Below, piece by piece: positions 1 to 9,493 of a stretch of DNA of 64,000 bases (the first letter of the stretch is position 1; the number at the start of each line of letters is the position of its first letter). The DNA is from Alternaria dauci. Lineage: Eukaryota; Ascomycota; Dothideomycetes; Pleosporales; Pleosporaceae. The stretch lies in assembly GCF_042100115.1 (NCBI RefSeq), contig NC_091280.1, forward strand, positions 2,170,001-2,234,000. Reading direction: 5' to 3'. The position numbers and the translations under genes were made by a program. A model generated the notes under the pieces. It was given only the letters and a program-made list of their open reading frames with translations. It made no database searches and was not told the DNA's origin.

Positions 1-131
1 ATAAAGTTCAAGACTGGTTCCAGTTATTTTGGCACCATCAACGACGATCTTCGCGTCTCTACCTTTCTGTCGGAAGTCGCTTTTCAGTTCAACTTACACG
101 CGATCAAACTGCTGTTTCTTGCGTTTGCAGC

Positions 132-1811
132 ATGAACAACCACGCCCAAGACTCTGTGCCCCATGTATCGGAGTTCAAGGATGAGAAAGGCTCCGATATA
201 TCGCCAACCCCGCCTATCAACGTAGAGGATGTTGAACACAATGGATCGTTGATTGAGGTTGATGCAGCTACTGAAGCGAGACTGCTAAGAAAGCTGGACA
301 TTCGCATCGTACCAATGATCTGCTGGATCTACCTGATGAACTTCATGGACCGAGGTGTGTACACATTGCTCATTCTCATTATCAGACCTCAACTGACGAT
401 ACTATAGTCAACATTGGCAATGCTCGTCTCTACGAACTAGAAGCAGATCTTGGTATGAACCCAAACACCAACCAGTTCCAGATCGCGGTGTCTATCCTCT
501 TTGTCACCTACGTTCTATTCGAAACACCCTCAAACCTTATCTTGAAGCGTATGAAGCCAGCGCGGTACCTCGCCGGTCTGATGTTCTTGTGGGGCCTGGT
601 GGCTACATTCTCGGCTTTTGTCAACAACTTTGCTGCGCTGGTAGCATGTCGTCTCCTGCTGGGCATGTTCGAAGCCGGTCTATTCCCAGGCGTTATTCTC
701 TACTTGAGTATGTTCTACAATCGGCGCAACGTCAGTCTGAGACAGGCGTGGTTCTATGGCACATCTGCACTAGCAGGTGGGCTAGGTGTGAGTGCTGCCT
801 GTCCATATCCGATGGATGAGACTAACGAACCTAGGGCGTCGTCGCCTATGCCATCGGTGAGATGGATGGAGTAGGAGGCTGGAATGGCTGGAGGTGGATC
901 ATATTAATCAATGGCATCCCGACCGTTCTAACCGCCGTCGCTGTACCCTACGTTCTCCCAAACAGTCCAGAGACAGCGAGCTTTTTGACCGAAGAAGACC
1001 GCCGAAACCTCGTCTTGCTCCGGATGAAGGAAGTCGGCCAGACAGCAGCCGGTCAAGAGCTACTGAAAGAAGACGTCATGAAGGGTGTAAAAGACTGGAA
1101 GGTATACGCCTACGCCATCGCTCAGTTTGTTGGCCTCGGAATGCTCTACAGCTTCTCCGTGTTCCTACCCACCATCATCAACGGCCTTGGAGGCGGATGG
1201 AATCGCCAGGTCGTTCAGGCTTTGACTATCCCCGTGTACTGTGCTGGATTCATTACCTACGTCGCGGGAGCATACTACAGTGACAAGACGCAGAACCGAG
1301 GTCTGTTCTGCATTGCTGGACTGGCTGTCAGCATGATTGGATATATCTTTCTCATCGCAAACAAAGTAAGTAAATCATCTGATTTTTCAATCTGGACTTG
1401 TATTGATGAAAGCGAAAGGGACTTGGTCTCAGCTTCGCCGGCTGCTTCATCGTCGCGCTCGGCCTGTGGGTCGCCACCGGCATCGCATTCTCCTGGATCG
1501 GCGTAAACAACCCGCGTTACGGAAAGCGAGCCTTCGCCAGCGGCATGCAAATCACCATCGGTAACTGCTCGGGCGTTGTGGCGCCTTTCTTGTACTCTGC
1601 CGAAGACGCGCCGGAATTTACTGCTGGATACGGTGCGACGATTGGGCTGCTGGCCCTCGGTATCGCTATCTATGTTGCGCTGCATTTGTACTTTCGCATG
1701 AAGAATCAACGGAAGTTTTCTGGGAAGGAGGATTGGAGGATCGAGGGGAAGACGGAGGAGGAGATTGCGGAGATGGGGGAGGATAATCCGAGGTATTTGT
1801 ATACTATTTAG
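132..1811 (+). CDS. MFS transporter, allantoate permease (Dal5/anion:cation symporter) family
   Basis: Plasma-membrane permease predicted to import an organic anion or small carboxylate such as allantoate, nicotinate or a related acid. Four exons fit: 132-354, 408-787, 835-1365 and 1419-1811, joined by 47-53 nt introns with GT..AG ends. They give a 508-residue protein, the usual size for the family. After splicing, the first cytoplasmic loop reads FMDRVNIGNARL, the family hallmark. An acidic N-terminal tail of about 55 residues precedes the first helix, and about 12 hydrophobic segments follow. The C-terminus is charged and cytoplasmic (EEEIAEMGEDNPRYLYTI). The start is the first ATG in frame. 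The substrate cannot be read from sequence. Family is confident; the exact ligand is not. Confidence 0.9.
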
Positions 1812-2424
1812 AGGCTTGTTGCGATCTTGTTGGGGTATGCAGAACTTGTAGTCTCTCTTGTGGCCGAGATAGAGTGGCTGGTTGCGATGATAGAGATATC
1901 TAGTAATTCTCAACGATATCTGTTTCGCCTCACACTCCAAGGACTATTTTAGTGATGGTCGTGTATACGACGAAAATATGATTGCTAAGATTCAGGGTTA
2001 CCCATGAGTGCCAGAGGATGTATTCAGGTATTAAGAGTTACCCGAGCAGCTCCATTCACTGGGTCAGGGTTGTTTAGGGGCTCACCACCCCTCTTTTGAG
2101 CTTCCACCCTATGTTCCTTCCCCTCATCTCTCTATGCAGCTACTCCTGAGTGATTATATTGACTCGCCCAACGTCCTCCTGGAAGGCCAAACCATCCTAT
2201 TCCCTACAGAATCATATTTCCATCACTAAACCCGCGTTAAGACTTGTGTCACGTAAGAAAATACTATGAGACTCTCAACAGTCTTCTCTTACAATCGAAT
2301 CTCGGGTCTGAGACACTGTCTGGTCTTGTGATGCTGGCTGTATATAGATCGCCCCTTGCAATCATCTTCCATTCTAACAACATTTCCCGGTCGATTACCG
2401 CCACAAACCACAAGCAATTTTCTC
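1812..2424. other. Intergenic: MFS 3' region and promoter of the next gene
   Basis: No gene is supported here. A TATA-like element (TATATAG, from 2341) lies about 84 bases before the ATG at 2425. No repeat or structured element was seen. Confidence 0.4.
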
Positions 2425-3054
2425 ATGCACAACACACCAGCCCAGAAATCAAGCCGGGATACACCCGAAAATCGCTTTCTACTCCTCACTACCGCAATTC
2501 GTGGCTCAGTTGTGCGCCAATACTTCGTATACACTCCCGACGCTACAGCGCATTACGACGAGTTCTCGACTGCAACGCACGGTAAAAAGCGTCGTAAAAC
2601 AGGATACAACGAGCTAAATCCAATGACACGCGAGTACGACGATGTGGAATCTCCGACCGATGACGGTCAAGCACGCAGTCTACCACCAGGCTGCGTTCTA
2701 ATCGGATCAGACAGTTCTAGCTCTACACTGGCGGCTGATAGCGACGAAGAAGAGAAATCGCATGACCAAACGTCCGGCGATGAGGGAGATGATACTAAGG
2801 TAAGCGACGCTGAGTGTGAGCCTGACACTGGGTACGAAGGAGGCGGAGAGAGTGAAGAAGAAGGAAGTGGGACGTCTAGTCACACTTTAGGACGATCAGA
2901 GGGTTCTAGCTATACTTTGGGACGAAGCGAGGATGAGGATTGTGATATGAAGAGTGATAAGGACGAGGACGAAGACGAGGTCATGGAAGGAGATGAGTCT
3001 GATGACGAGGGCGACTTGTTTGCGCAGAGCTATAGGAATGGTGTCAGGAAGTAA
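2425..3054 (+). CDS. Hypothetical acidic, low-complexity protein
   Basis: Single-exon frame of 209 residues from the ATG at 2425. The frame is open further upstream but has no earlier ATG. The first 60 residues look globular. The rest is hydrophilic and strongly acidic, with Asp/Glu/Ser runs and two close copies of TLGRSE near the C-terminus. A short basic patch (KKRRKT) could be a nuclear localisation signal. No family is recognised. The charge pattern resembles disordered nuclear proteins, but that is only a compositional resemblance. It could be a lineage-specific gene; the length and upstream TATA-like element support expression only weakly. Confidence 0.5.
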   Translation: MHNTPAQKSSRDTPENRFLLLTTAIRGSVVRQYFVYTPDATAHYDEFSTATHGKKRRKTGYNELNPMTREYDDVESPTDDGQARSLPPGCVLIGSDSSSSTLAADSDEEEKSHDQTSGDEGDDTKVSDAECEPDTGYEGGGESEEEGSGTSSHTLGRSEGSSYTLGRSEDEDCDMKSDKDEDEDEVMEGDESDDEGDLFAQSYRNGVRK

Positions 3055-3118
3055 ACGATGTACCACAGGCGTTAAATATCTGTAACATCTTGACTGCCTA
3101 GTGCAGACAACAACAATC

Positions 3119-4136
3119 CTATTTCCAAGCCTCCGTGAGGAGCTCCCTTACACCCCGTGCCTTCACACCGCCCCGTTCAGCGGTCGCATCGATATTACAG
3201 AACCCGCTCTCAAACAGGTTGCCGAACATAGCCAGAATCGGTTGCATCGTCTGCTTGGGGAAAAAGGGGTATAGGTCCTTGTGTCCTGGTAACTCAGTTA
3301 CCTCATGCTTCTGCAATTTCTCCAGTGGGTCGAATTTCACATCGAACTTGACGCCTTTCACTTCTTCGGCGATAACCAAGAACTCCTTCCACGTAAGCTT
3401 GTCGCCAACAATATAGGATTCCGGTTGCCAAGTTGGAAGATCGAGCAAAGTGACGACGAAACGAGCAACATCAGTGGTGTGCGTGAAGGCGACAGGCACA
3501 TCACCTGACCCAGGAATTGCCGCAGCGTTATTGACCATGTCAATGACAACAGGAAATGCCCCCATATGCGACGGGATCTTGGGTACAGTATAGTAATCGA
3601 GAAAGATGCCGTTCACGACCGAAGTGTACTGAAGTGTTGAAGCTTCGAGAACGTTGAGCGCAGCAATCTTGGCTTGATTCATTGGGAGGATTGCTGCCAT
3701 CCTGTACCATGATTAGCACGTAATTTATCTGAAGTTCGGCGACGCGACTTACTCGGGCGTGTTTCTAACCCCCCACGAATTTGGAATGAACCGCTTTGTG
3801 ACGGTGGACAGATCCGCGGCTTTGATCAGAGCTATCTCTGGCTCCGCGTCACCCATGGTGTTTAGAGTCGAAATGACCGTGCCGATATCATTGGATTCCA
3901 GAACATCTCTGATAGCCTCGACGTTGCTATAGTCGAGCCCCAGTACTGGTACGCCGAGCTCTTTGGCTTTTGATTCGCTACTCTGGAGCTCTTTGTTAAC
4001 GAAATATATAGCAAAAGATACCATCACTTACTTGTCGAGCGAGTACCACAACCTTGTGTTTGCCATGCTCAAGGATAGCTTCGACTATGGTACGACCGAG
4101 CTTTCCTGTCCCTCCCGAAACAGCAACGACGGACAT
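3119..4136 (-). CDS. NmrA-like/isoflavone reductase-type NAD(P)-binding protein
   Basis: Atypical short-chain dehydrogenase of the NmrA/isoflavone-reductase type; such proteins bind NAD(P) and either reduce small metabolites or act as redox sensors. Three exons on the minus strand (4136-4032, 3988-3753, 3701-3119) give 307 residues, the normal family length. The N-terminus MSVVAVSGGTGKLGRT carries the Rossmann dinucleotide motif GGTGKLG at residues 8-14. Further on come a conserved HTTDVARFV segment and a C-terminal helix that fit the substrate-domain layout. The exon 1-2 acceptor could shift by two codons (CTCCAG repeats the choice) without changing the frame. The promoter holds several ATCCG sites also seen near the neighbouring regulator. 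Substrate unknown. Confidence 0.85.
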
Positions 4137-5186
4137 TTTTACGACAAGCTAATGGTTGGTGGCGGATATGCTGATAGGGGTTGCGAACGATCAACTCTGA
4201 TCAAGTCTCTGATGCAGTTGATCCGCGCGCCCATCGACTCTCTTTATACCGCGGACCATTATCAACGAAGTGCGGAGACAGGTTCGAAGTACGCGTGTAC
4301 GTAAGGGGAAGCAAAATACATCCGATCTTTGTAAGCAGATTTGTATCCGAATCTTGTTGGCGATTTGCATCCGATGGTTTTTGATAGAGACGCTTGCAGG
4401 ACTTCGTAAGCGAGAATACCTCCGCTCCTGTCGAGCGATGAAACGCACCCGGTTTTCATCCGTAGAACCTCGTCCGTATTGGTAAGTGTATTGGCTTCGT
4501 CCGAGGAATGCACCGAACCACTGAGCCAACGATGCTGAAACAGGGGTGTAGAACTACGCATGGTGATTTCTTTGTGGCAGAATATTCATAGACTGAGCAA
4601 GGAACAGCTTTTATCGATGCCGTTGCTGTGCTACCTAGGTAGGATCTGTTGCAGCTTTCATGCTACTAAGAAAGTGGGCTACAACATCGCATACGGAAGT
4701 CTCCAAATACAGACTTTCAGCATTGCTACGGGTGTGTTCCATGATTTGATAGTCGTCTAGAAAAACACCTTGTGTTCTAAGGTTGAAGTATGACCTTATA
4801 GAAGCTTTGGTGACCCTCTAGGCATGACATGCGACAAACGAAGTCGCCTACAACAGTTGTACCTGTAGCCAATGTACGGCAAAATAACGTTGTGGTTACG
4901 GCTGATGTGCGCTTTTTCTGATCCCGAGATGCTGAAGTAATAGTACCAAGCTACTCTGTGTAGGTCTTGCAGTGGAGAATGTGCTGAGTCAACACAACAA
5001 AGAACAGACTCAGTGGCTGTGAGATTCTGCAATCAAAGGATAGCTTTACATGCACATGCATGAATGAAAATTACATAATAACATGTTTACTAAAACATTG
5101 GCCGCCTCTGTAGCATAGGCACAGTTCAAATAGTCTATACCGAGAATTCCAATCCTCAGCTGATACGTACGAGCAAAGAAAACTCC
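4137..5186. other. Intergenic region with ATCCG-type sites
   Basis: No convincing gene; the short open frames on both strands lack family resemblance. The part next to the reductase start contains ATCCG four times between about 4318 and 4460, including ATTTGTATCCG (4339-4349) and ATTTGCATCCG (4363-4373). These resemble the repeats before the Zn2Cys6 regulator gene. A TACCTAGGTA palindrome lies at 4632-4641. Confidence 0.45.
4632..4641. promoter_or_regulatory. TACCTAGGTA palindrome, copy 1
   Basis: Perfect 10-bp palindrome in intergenic DNA, one of five in the window. Function unknown; recurrence suggests a protein-binding site or a repeat relic. Confidence 0.4.
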
Positions 5187-6039
5187 CTAGACCGCAGACA
5201 AATCACTTCCAAAACCCTGCCTCCTCTTCTGTGAGACGGTCAGCGTAATGATTGCGAACTTGACGTACTTGTACTCACAATTTGATATGCACGGGGTTTT
5301 CCCAATCCACGAACCTTCATCGATCTCTTGAACCAGCCAGCGTGCCATGGAACTTCGAGAGAGTTTCGATCCCACATTTGGAGTACCTGCAGGGCCAGCA
5401 TATACCTTGCTAGGCGCTGCATTTGTCAACAAGGGGACCCGGAAGAGTGTCCACTTTAGTTCGTCAAGAGACAGCGAAGTGACATAGTCCCCAACGCCAA
5501 CAAAGTGTTTGTAAGCGCTGCCAGCAAGCATCCAAACTATCCCAACGAGAAACTTTGTTGTGAGTGGTCGTTTATCGTCAGGTGCGGCCCATGAGGGAGT
5601 TCCTAGGATCAAAGCACGTTCAAACCTGTTTTGGACGAGCAATGGCAGGAAACGTTTATACCCGTCTGTGATGGACTGGGTCAAGGCTCAGCAGTTGGTC
5701 ACATACAGGCCAAATGGAGGAACTTACAGGTTGATTTTTGCCGAGAGCCGGGCCAATGAATGAAACGAAGATGTTGGCGCCACATCCGGCTGCGGCCTTT
5801 AGGGCTGCTTCGTTTTCGATGTCTCCCTGGAGAATGGCAGTGTTCACATTTTCTGTGATCGCCTGTGGAACTTTTTGAGGGCTGCGCACGAGCAGCGTTA
5901 GCCTATGGTTTGCGCTAAGAGCTGCCTCGCAGAAAGCTATGCCAGATGGTCCTTCAGGAAATGTAAGCCACGAGTTCATGTGTGTCATGAGCGGTGTCAT
6001 ACCTGTCGACCCAAGTACTAAGATATGATGTTTCGACAT
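5187..6039 (-). CDS. NAD(P)-binding domain protein, NmrA/atypical SDR family
   Basis: Predicted NAD(P)-dependent reductase or epimerase-like protein of the atypical short-chain dehydrogenase superfamily. Minus-strand exons 6039-6003, 5951-5728 and 5675-5187 (introns 51 and 52 nt) give 249 residues. The first intron sits inside the nucleotide-binding loop: splicing restores HHILVLGSTGPSGIAFCEAA, giving G10-x2-G13-x2-G16. The unspliced reading there is not credible. The first real ATG is at 6039; an upstream in-frame GTG was ignored. The C-terminus is uncertain, because a GTGAGT near the end could be a third intron that would stop the protein after TPCISN. It lies between another reductase and a Zn2Cys6 regulator, suggesting a small pathway. 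Substrate unknown. Confidence 0.8.
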
Positions 6040-6145
6040 TGGACTGGTGTGATAGGAGGATGTCACAGTTTGATGCCTTTGTGAGTTCAGAATGAAGTAG
6101 TGGGCATCTTATATACAAACAGCCCTGCTACTACTAACGAAATCT

Positions 6146-6155
6146 TACCTAGGTA
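6146..6155. promoter_or_regulatory. TACCTAGGTA palindrome, copy 2
   Basis: Perfect 10-bp palindrome, 107 bases upstream of the minus-strand reductase start at 6039. Confidence 0.4.
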
Positions 6156-6321
6156 TCAAGGACAACATTTGGTCCTGTGGCTATCTATGCTACCATCCGC
6201 ATCAGGGTTAGTGGTGATTACAGCCAAGTCTGCTTGACAAACTCATATGTCAACTTAATAATAAACGCGCAGGTTGCGTATTTCAACATTACCCCTCGCG
6301 GCCAAAACTGCTGAGGCGGTT

Positions 6322-6379
6322 TGCGGATGCAATTTGTATCCGCATGCAATTTGTGTCCGCACGCAATTTGTATCCGCAC
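6322..6379. repeat. Three tandem 17-bp repeats with a CGGAT/ATCCG inverted repeat
   Basis: Copies at 6329-6345, 6346-6362 and 6363-6379 have the unit gcaatttgtatccgca(c/t), with one internal substitution in the middle copy. The left edge forms an exact inverted repeat TGCGGAT-N9-ATCCGCA (6322-6344). CGG/CCG pairs are the usual core bound by Zn2Cys6 dimers, and such a regulator starts 290 bases downstream. Role as an operator is inferred. Confidence 0.6.
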
Positions 6380-6668
6380 GCGACGCCGCATGCGGTTAGC
6401 TTCTTACGACATCACCTAACACCCTGCATCCGGAGGCCGGAGCGGTGTAGAAGGGCTACGAGAGCCTGAAAGGCCTCAACTGGACTTACTTTTAATGTGA
6501 ACGATATCTTGTCAAGATGCAATCTGAGGCGTGACTGATAAGTCTGTATCACGCGACCACGTGACCTTGGCCACCAGGTCCATGCGCTCCTCAGCCCAAC
6601 CTTCCCAACCAAAATCATAAATTCAAGAGGAGCAAAGTTACCAAATAGACCAATACGCCTCCAGAAAC

Positions 6669-8976
6669 ATGCTCGGGCGTAAACGAATAGAAAGCGTGAG
6701 TATCTCCGCCTCAATGACAGAGGTCAACGCTGGCTGACACGTGCAACAGGCATGCCAGCAATGCAAGGAAAGAAAAAGACGCTGCGACGGAGGTAAACCT
6801 TGTTGTAGTTACTGTCTTAGATACGAGAGATCTTGTATTTACACCGAGCGGCGGCGGCGCGGCCCTGCGAAAAGGTAAGCCCTGATTGAGTGGTGAAGAA
6901 GTGGACGAGTCGCTCAACTTGTACAGCAAAAGCCCAACTAAGCCCCTTACGCAGCAGCACGACCAAGAGAAGTCTTCTTCTGGATCGGATCCTGCACACT
7001 TCCCCGAGAACGACGGATCTGGAGGCCCCGAAAGAGTGAATGGTGACACAGCTCAAGACTCCAGGGAAGGTAAGTTCATGAATGAAATTTCGGATCGAAT
7101 TGAACAACTGACCAACATGCTCGAAGGCCAATCTACTCCAAGAGAAAGCAGTATGAATCACTCGAATCAAAGCCTTCAGAATGCCAATGAGTCCACAATG
7201 GCGTTGCCTGCAGCCGCCAAGCGATTTATAGCGTTTTCTGAAGACATCCGCACGACGGCAAGACAAATGCAGATCCAGACGAATAAGAGCCATTCTGAAA
7301 AGAAATTTTTCATGCGTCTTCCTCCTGAACACCTTGCAGTGGACCTAATACGAGCAGCCATTGAGGAAACCCAGCTTCACGGCGTCTTTCTCACCAAGGA
7401 AAATGCTGTAATTCAACTTGTCGAGCACTACAGTATCGGTTTGGAAGATCCCTGCAGTAATATATGTCAATGGGCCACGCTATGTTCATTCATGGGTATA
7501 TGCACGCTTCACAAGGCAGCCAATGCGTCAGTCGCTGCATTATCGTCAATAGCATGGGCATTCTTCAAGAATGCCTTTGCGATGTATGCCGAGCTGGCCT
7601 TTCAGAGACCAGAGATATCCACTTGTGAAGCGTTGCTCGCCATGGCTTTATTCATGCTGCGCACTGCTGATGCCTGCGTTGCTGCACGGTTAACAGCTTC
7701 TGCCGCCCAGTCGATACTCATGCTCGGTCTGCACAAGTACGAGCATTATGTCAGTCTCGAAGCTGATATAGCAGAAAGGCAAAGAAGGATCTTCTGGGTT
7801 ACCTATATTGTCAATGCTGATGTGGCGCACAAGTATGGTCTGTCCACACCATTGGGGGAAGAAGACGTTGACGTAGAGTTTCCCGAGCATGTATTCGATC
7901 ATGTTTCAGGACATGGAAATTCCAGAGACGATCTTTTACAGTGTCAGCAGGCCAATATTCTCCGGACACGAGCCATCCTCGCTGTTACACAGTTGCGGAT
8001 ACACAAGTTACTCCGGCAAGTGCTTTCTCGGAACTCTAGGCGAAACTGCTCTGATATACAAGAGACCATTAGAGCAGTCAATGAAGAACTAGAGACATGG
8101 AAAGATTCGTTACCAAGCAGTATGCAACCAGGTTCTGAACCACGCAGCTCGCCACTTCTCGAGATTCCCGTCGCCATGCTACACTATATCTATTTCAGTT
8201 GCGTGTGCAAAGTCAGTATGGCAGTGGTCTTGTCAGCGGATCCAGTTACATCCAATCTTGTTGAAGAGGAACAATCAGCTATTGGTCTGGACACAAGTTG
8301 CTATAATAGCAGATTCGCTAGAGTCAGGTGCGCGATGGCAGCTCGAAGAATACTTGGTGTGTTATCTCGCTTGCAACCGCAGTCTTTCACACATCTTTGG
8401 TATGTTTGTTATGGGATCTGCCCAGCTATATGCTAGGTTCGGAAAGCTAACAGCGCCAAGGCAAACATTATGCTTTCCACTCTCAGCGGTTCTTATCTTG
8501 TTGTCAGAAGTCCTTACCAACCCAGCATCAGTCGAAGCGGAGACTGATACCCAGCTGATACACGATTTTGTCCAATATCTCGAGCGGCTCCAAAGAGAAG
8601 GTGAAGATGTGCGTGATGCCCTTGACGGCTGCAATAGGTTCTATACTATTGCAACTTATGCCCTGGAAGTATCAAGATCTGGAGCGCATACAAACACATT
8701 TCAGCAAGCAGTCCAGGTTAGTGGACTTTTTTCTGGAGAATTAGCAACGACAAGCTGACAAGTTCGAAGATTCAGTTATTGCAATTGAGGTTCGCGCAAG
8801 TCACTGACTGGTTGCTGCTCGCGCAAGGGCTGTTGAGTAATATGCCCGCACCACAGTGTACAGCACGCGAAATCCTCTGCGATATTCTTAATCCCGCTTC
8901 GGCGCAGGAAACGTACGGTAGCTTCGTTCCGAAATTTCTGAAGTCTTCGACATATGATTTTCCACCCAGCAGTTAA
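6669..8976 (+). CDS. Zn2Cys6 transcription factor with fungal-specific regulatory domain
   Basis: Nuclear DNA-binding regulator. Five exons (6669-6695, 6750-6874, 6927-8399, 8461-8716, 8776-8976) give 693 residues, typical for the class. The binuclear zinc cluster falls at residues 11-38 with cysteines 11, 14, 21, 28, 31 and 38; its coding sequence appears only after two short introns are removed. A predicted dimerisation helix follows (ISDRIEQLTNMLEG), then a long alpha-helical region of the fungal_trans type ending in the FPLSAVLILLSEVL helix. A GTAAGT inside exon 3 (7070-7126, a multiple of 3) could be an optional intron, but it would delete the coiled coil, so it is read as coding. Flanking reductases and an oxidase are plausible targets. 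Family confident, targets inferred. Confidence 0.9.
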
Positions 8977-9200
8977 GGAAATAGGGGATGTATTACAGCG
9001 TTGCTAGTGTGTGTTGTGTTGTGTATGATTGATTCAGAACGAAGTATCCTGGCTTCACTACATAATAGGGGGGGTCATCGTACGGCATTATCGCGGCGCT
9101 GTTCGGAGTAATCCAGTAGAAATTGTAGCTACGCCGGACGCATCGGCATTGCTTACGTCCGCTTCCCAAGTATCCGCGAGCTAGACTTCGTAGGCTAGTT

Positions 9201-9361
9201 CAAATAAGGAAAAACTGTCATCGAGTAAGTACGGGACAAAGCATGGGAGATAATACCTACCTTATGCATCACTTTCAGAAGCGGGCCCCTTAGGCAAATA
9301 AGGAAAGAATGTCATCGAGTGAAATGGAGGCAGAGCACTGAAGATGATACCTACCATATGC
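9201..9361 (+). repeat. Pair of 67-bp direct repeats in a promoter
   Basis: Copy 1 (9201-9267) and copy 2 (9295-9361) both begin CAAATAAGGAAA, share TGTCATCGAGT and end in ATACCTACC(T/A)TATGC. They diverge in the middle. The spacing is 94 bases, start to start. This looks like an old tandem duplication of a promoter segment. Confidence 0.7.
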
Positions 9362-9367
9362 TTGAAA

Positions 9368-9373
9368 TATAAA
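9368..9373 (+). promoter_or_regulatory. TATA box of the GMC oxidoreductase gene
   Basis: TATAAA, 121 bases before the start codon and just after the second direct repeat. Confidence 0.55.
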
Positions 9374-9493
9374 GGCGTGCCTCGTCTGGCTGTCTGTTAT
9401 ATTCATCTTTCATCTAATCCACCTGACTATCAGCAACTCCTCCTCTAGCGACCTCTCCCTTCGGACACCGAATATCAGCATCGTTATTGGATT

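Larger units (their letters stand above)
6040..6668. promoter_or_regulatory. Divergent promoter between a reductase and the Zn2Cys6 regulator
   Basis: Bidirectional intergenic region. It holds a TACCTAGGTA palindrome (6146-6155) and three tandem 17-bp repeats with an embedded inverted repeat (6322-6379). No open frame of interest. Confidence 0.5.
8977..9493 (+). promoter_or_regulatory. Promoter of the GMC oxidoreductase gene
   Basis: Non-coding. It contains a GTATCCGC site (9170-9177), two 67-bp imperfect direct repeats and a TATAAA box (9368-9373) 121 bases before the ATG. Confidence 0.55.

Noticed and set aside
7070..7126. Possible 57-nt intron in the Zn2Cys6 regulator
   Set aside because: It keeps frame but would remove the predicted coiled coil, so it is read as coding; alternative splicing stays possible.
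9201..9361. CRISPR-like array
   Set aside because: Only two long, diverged repeats in a fungal promoter; no array structure.
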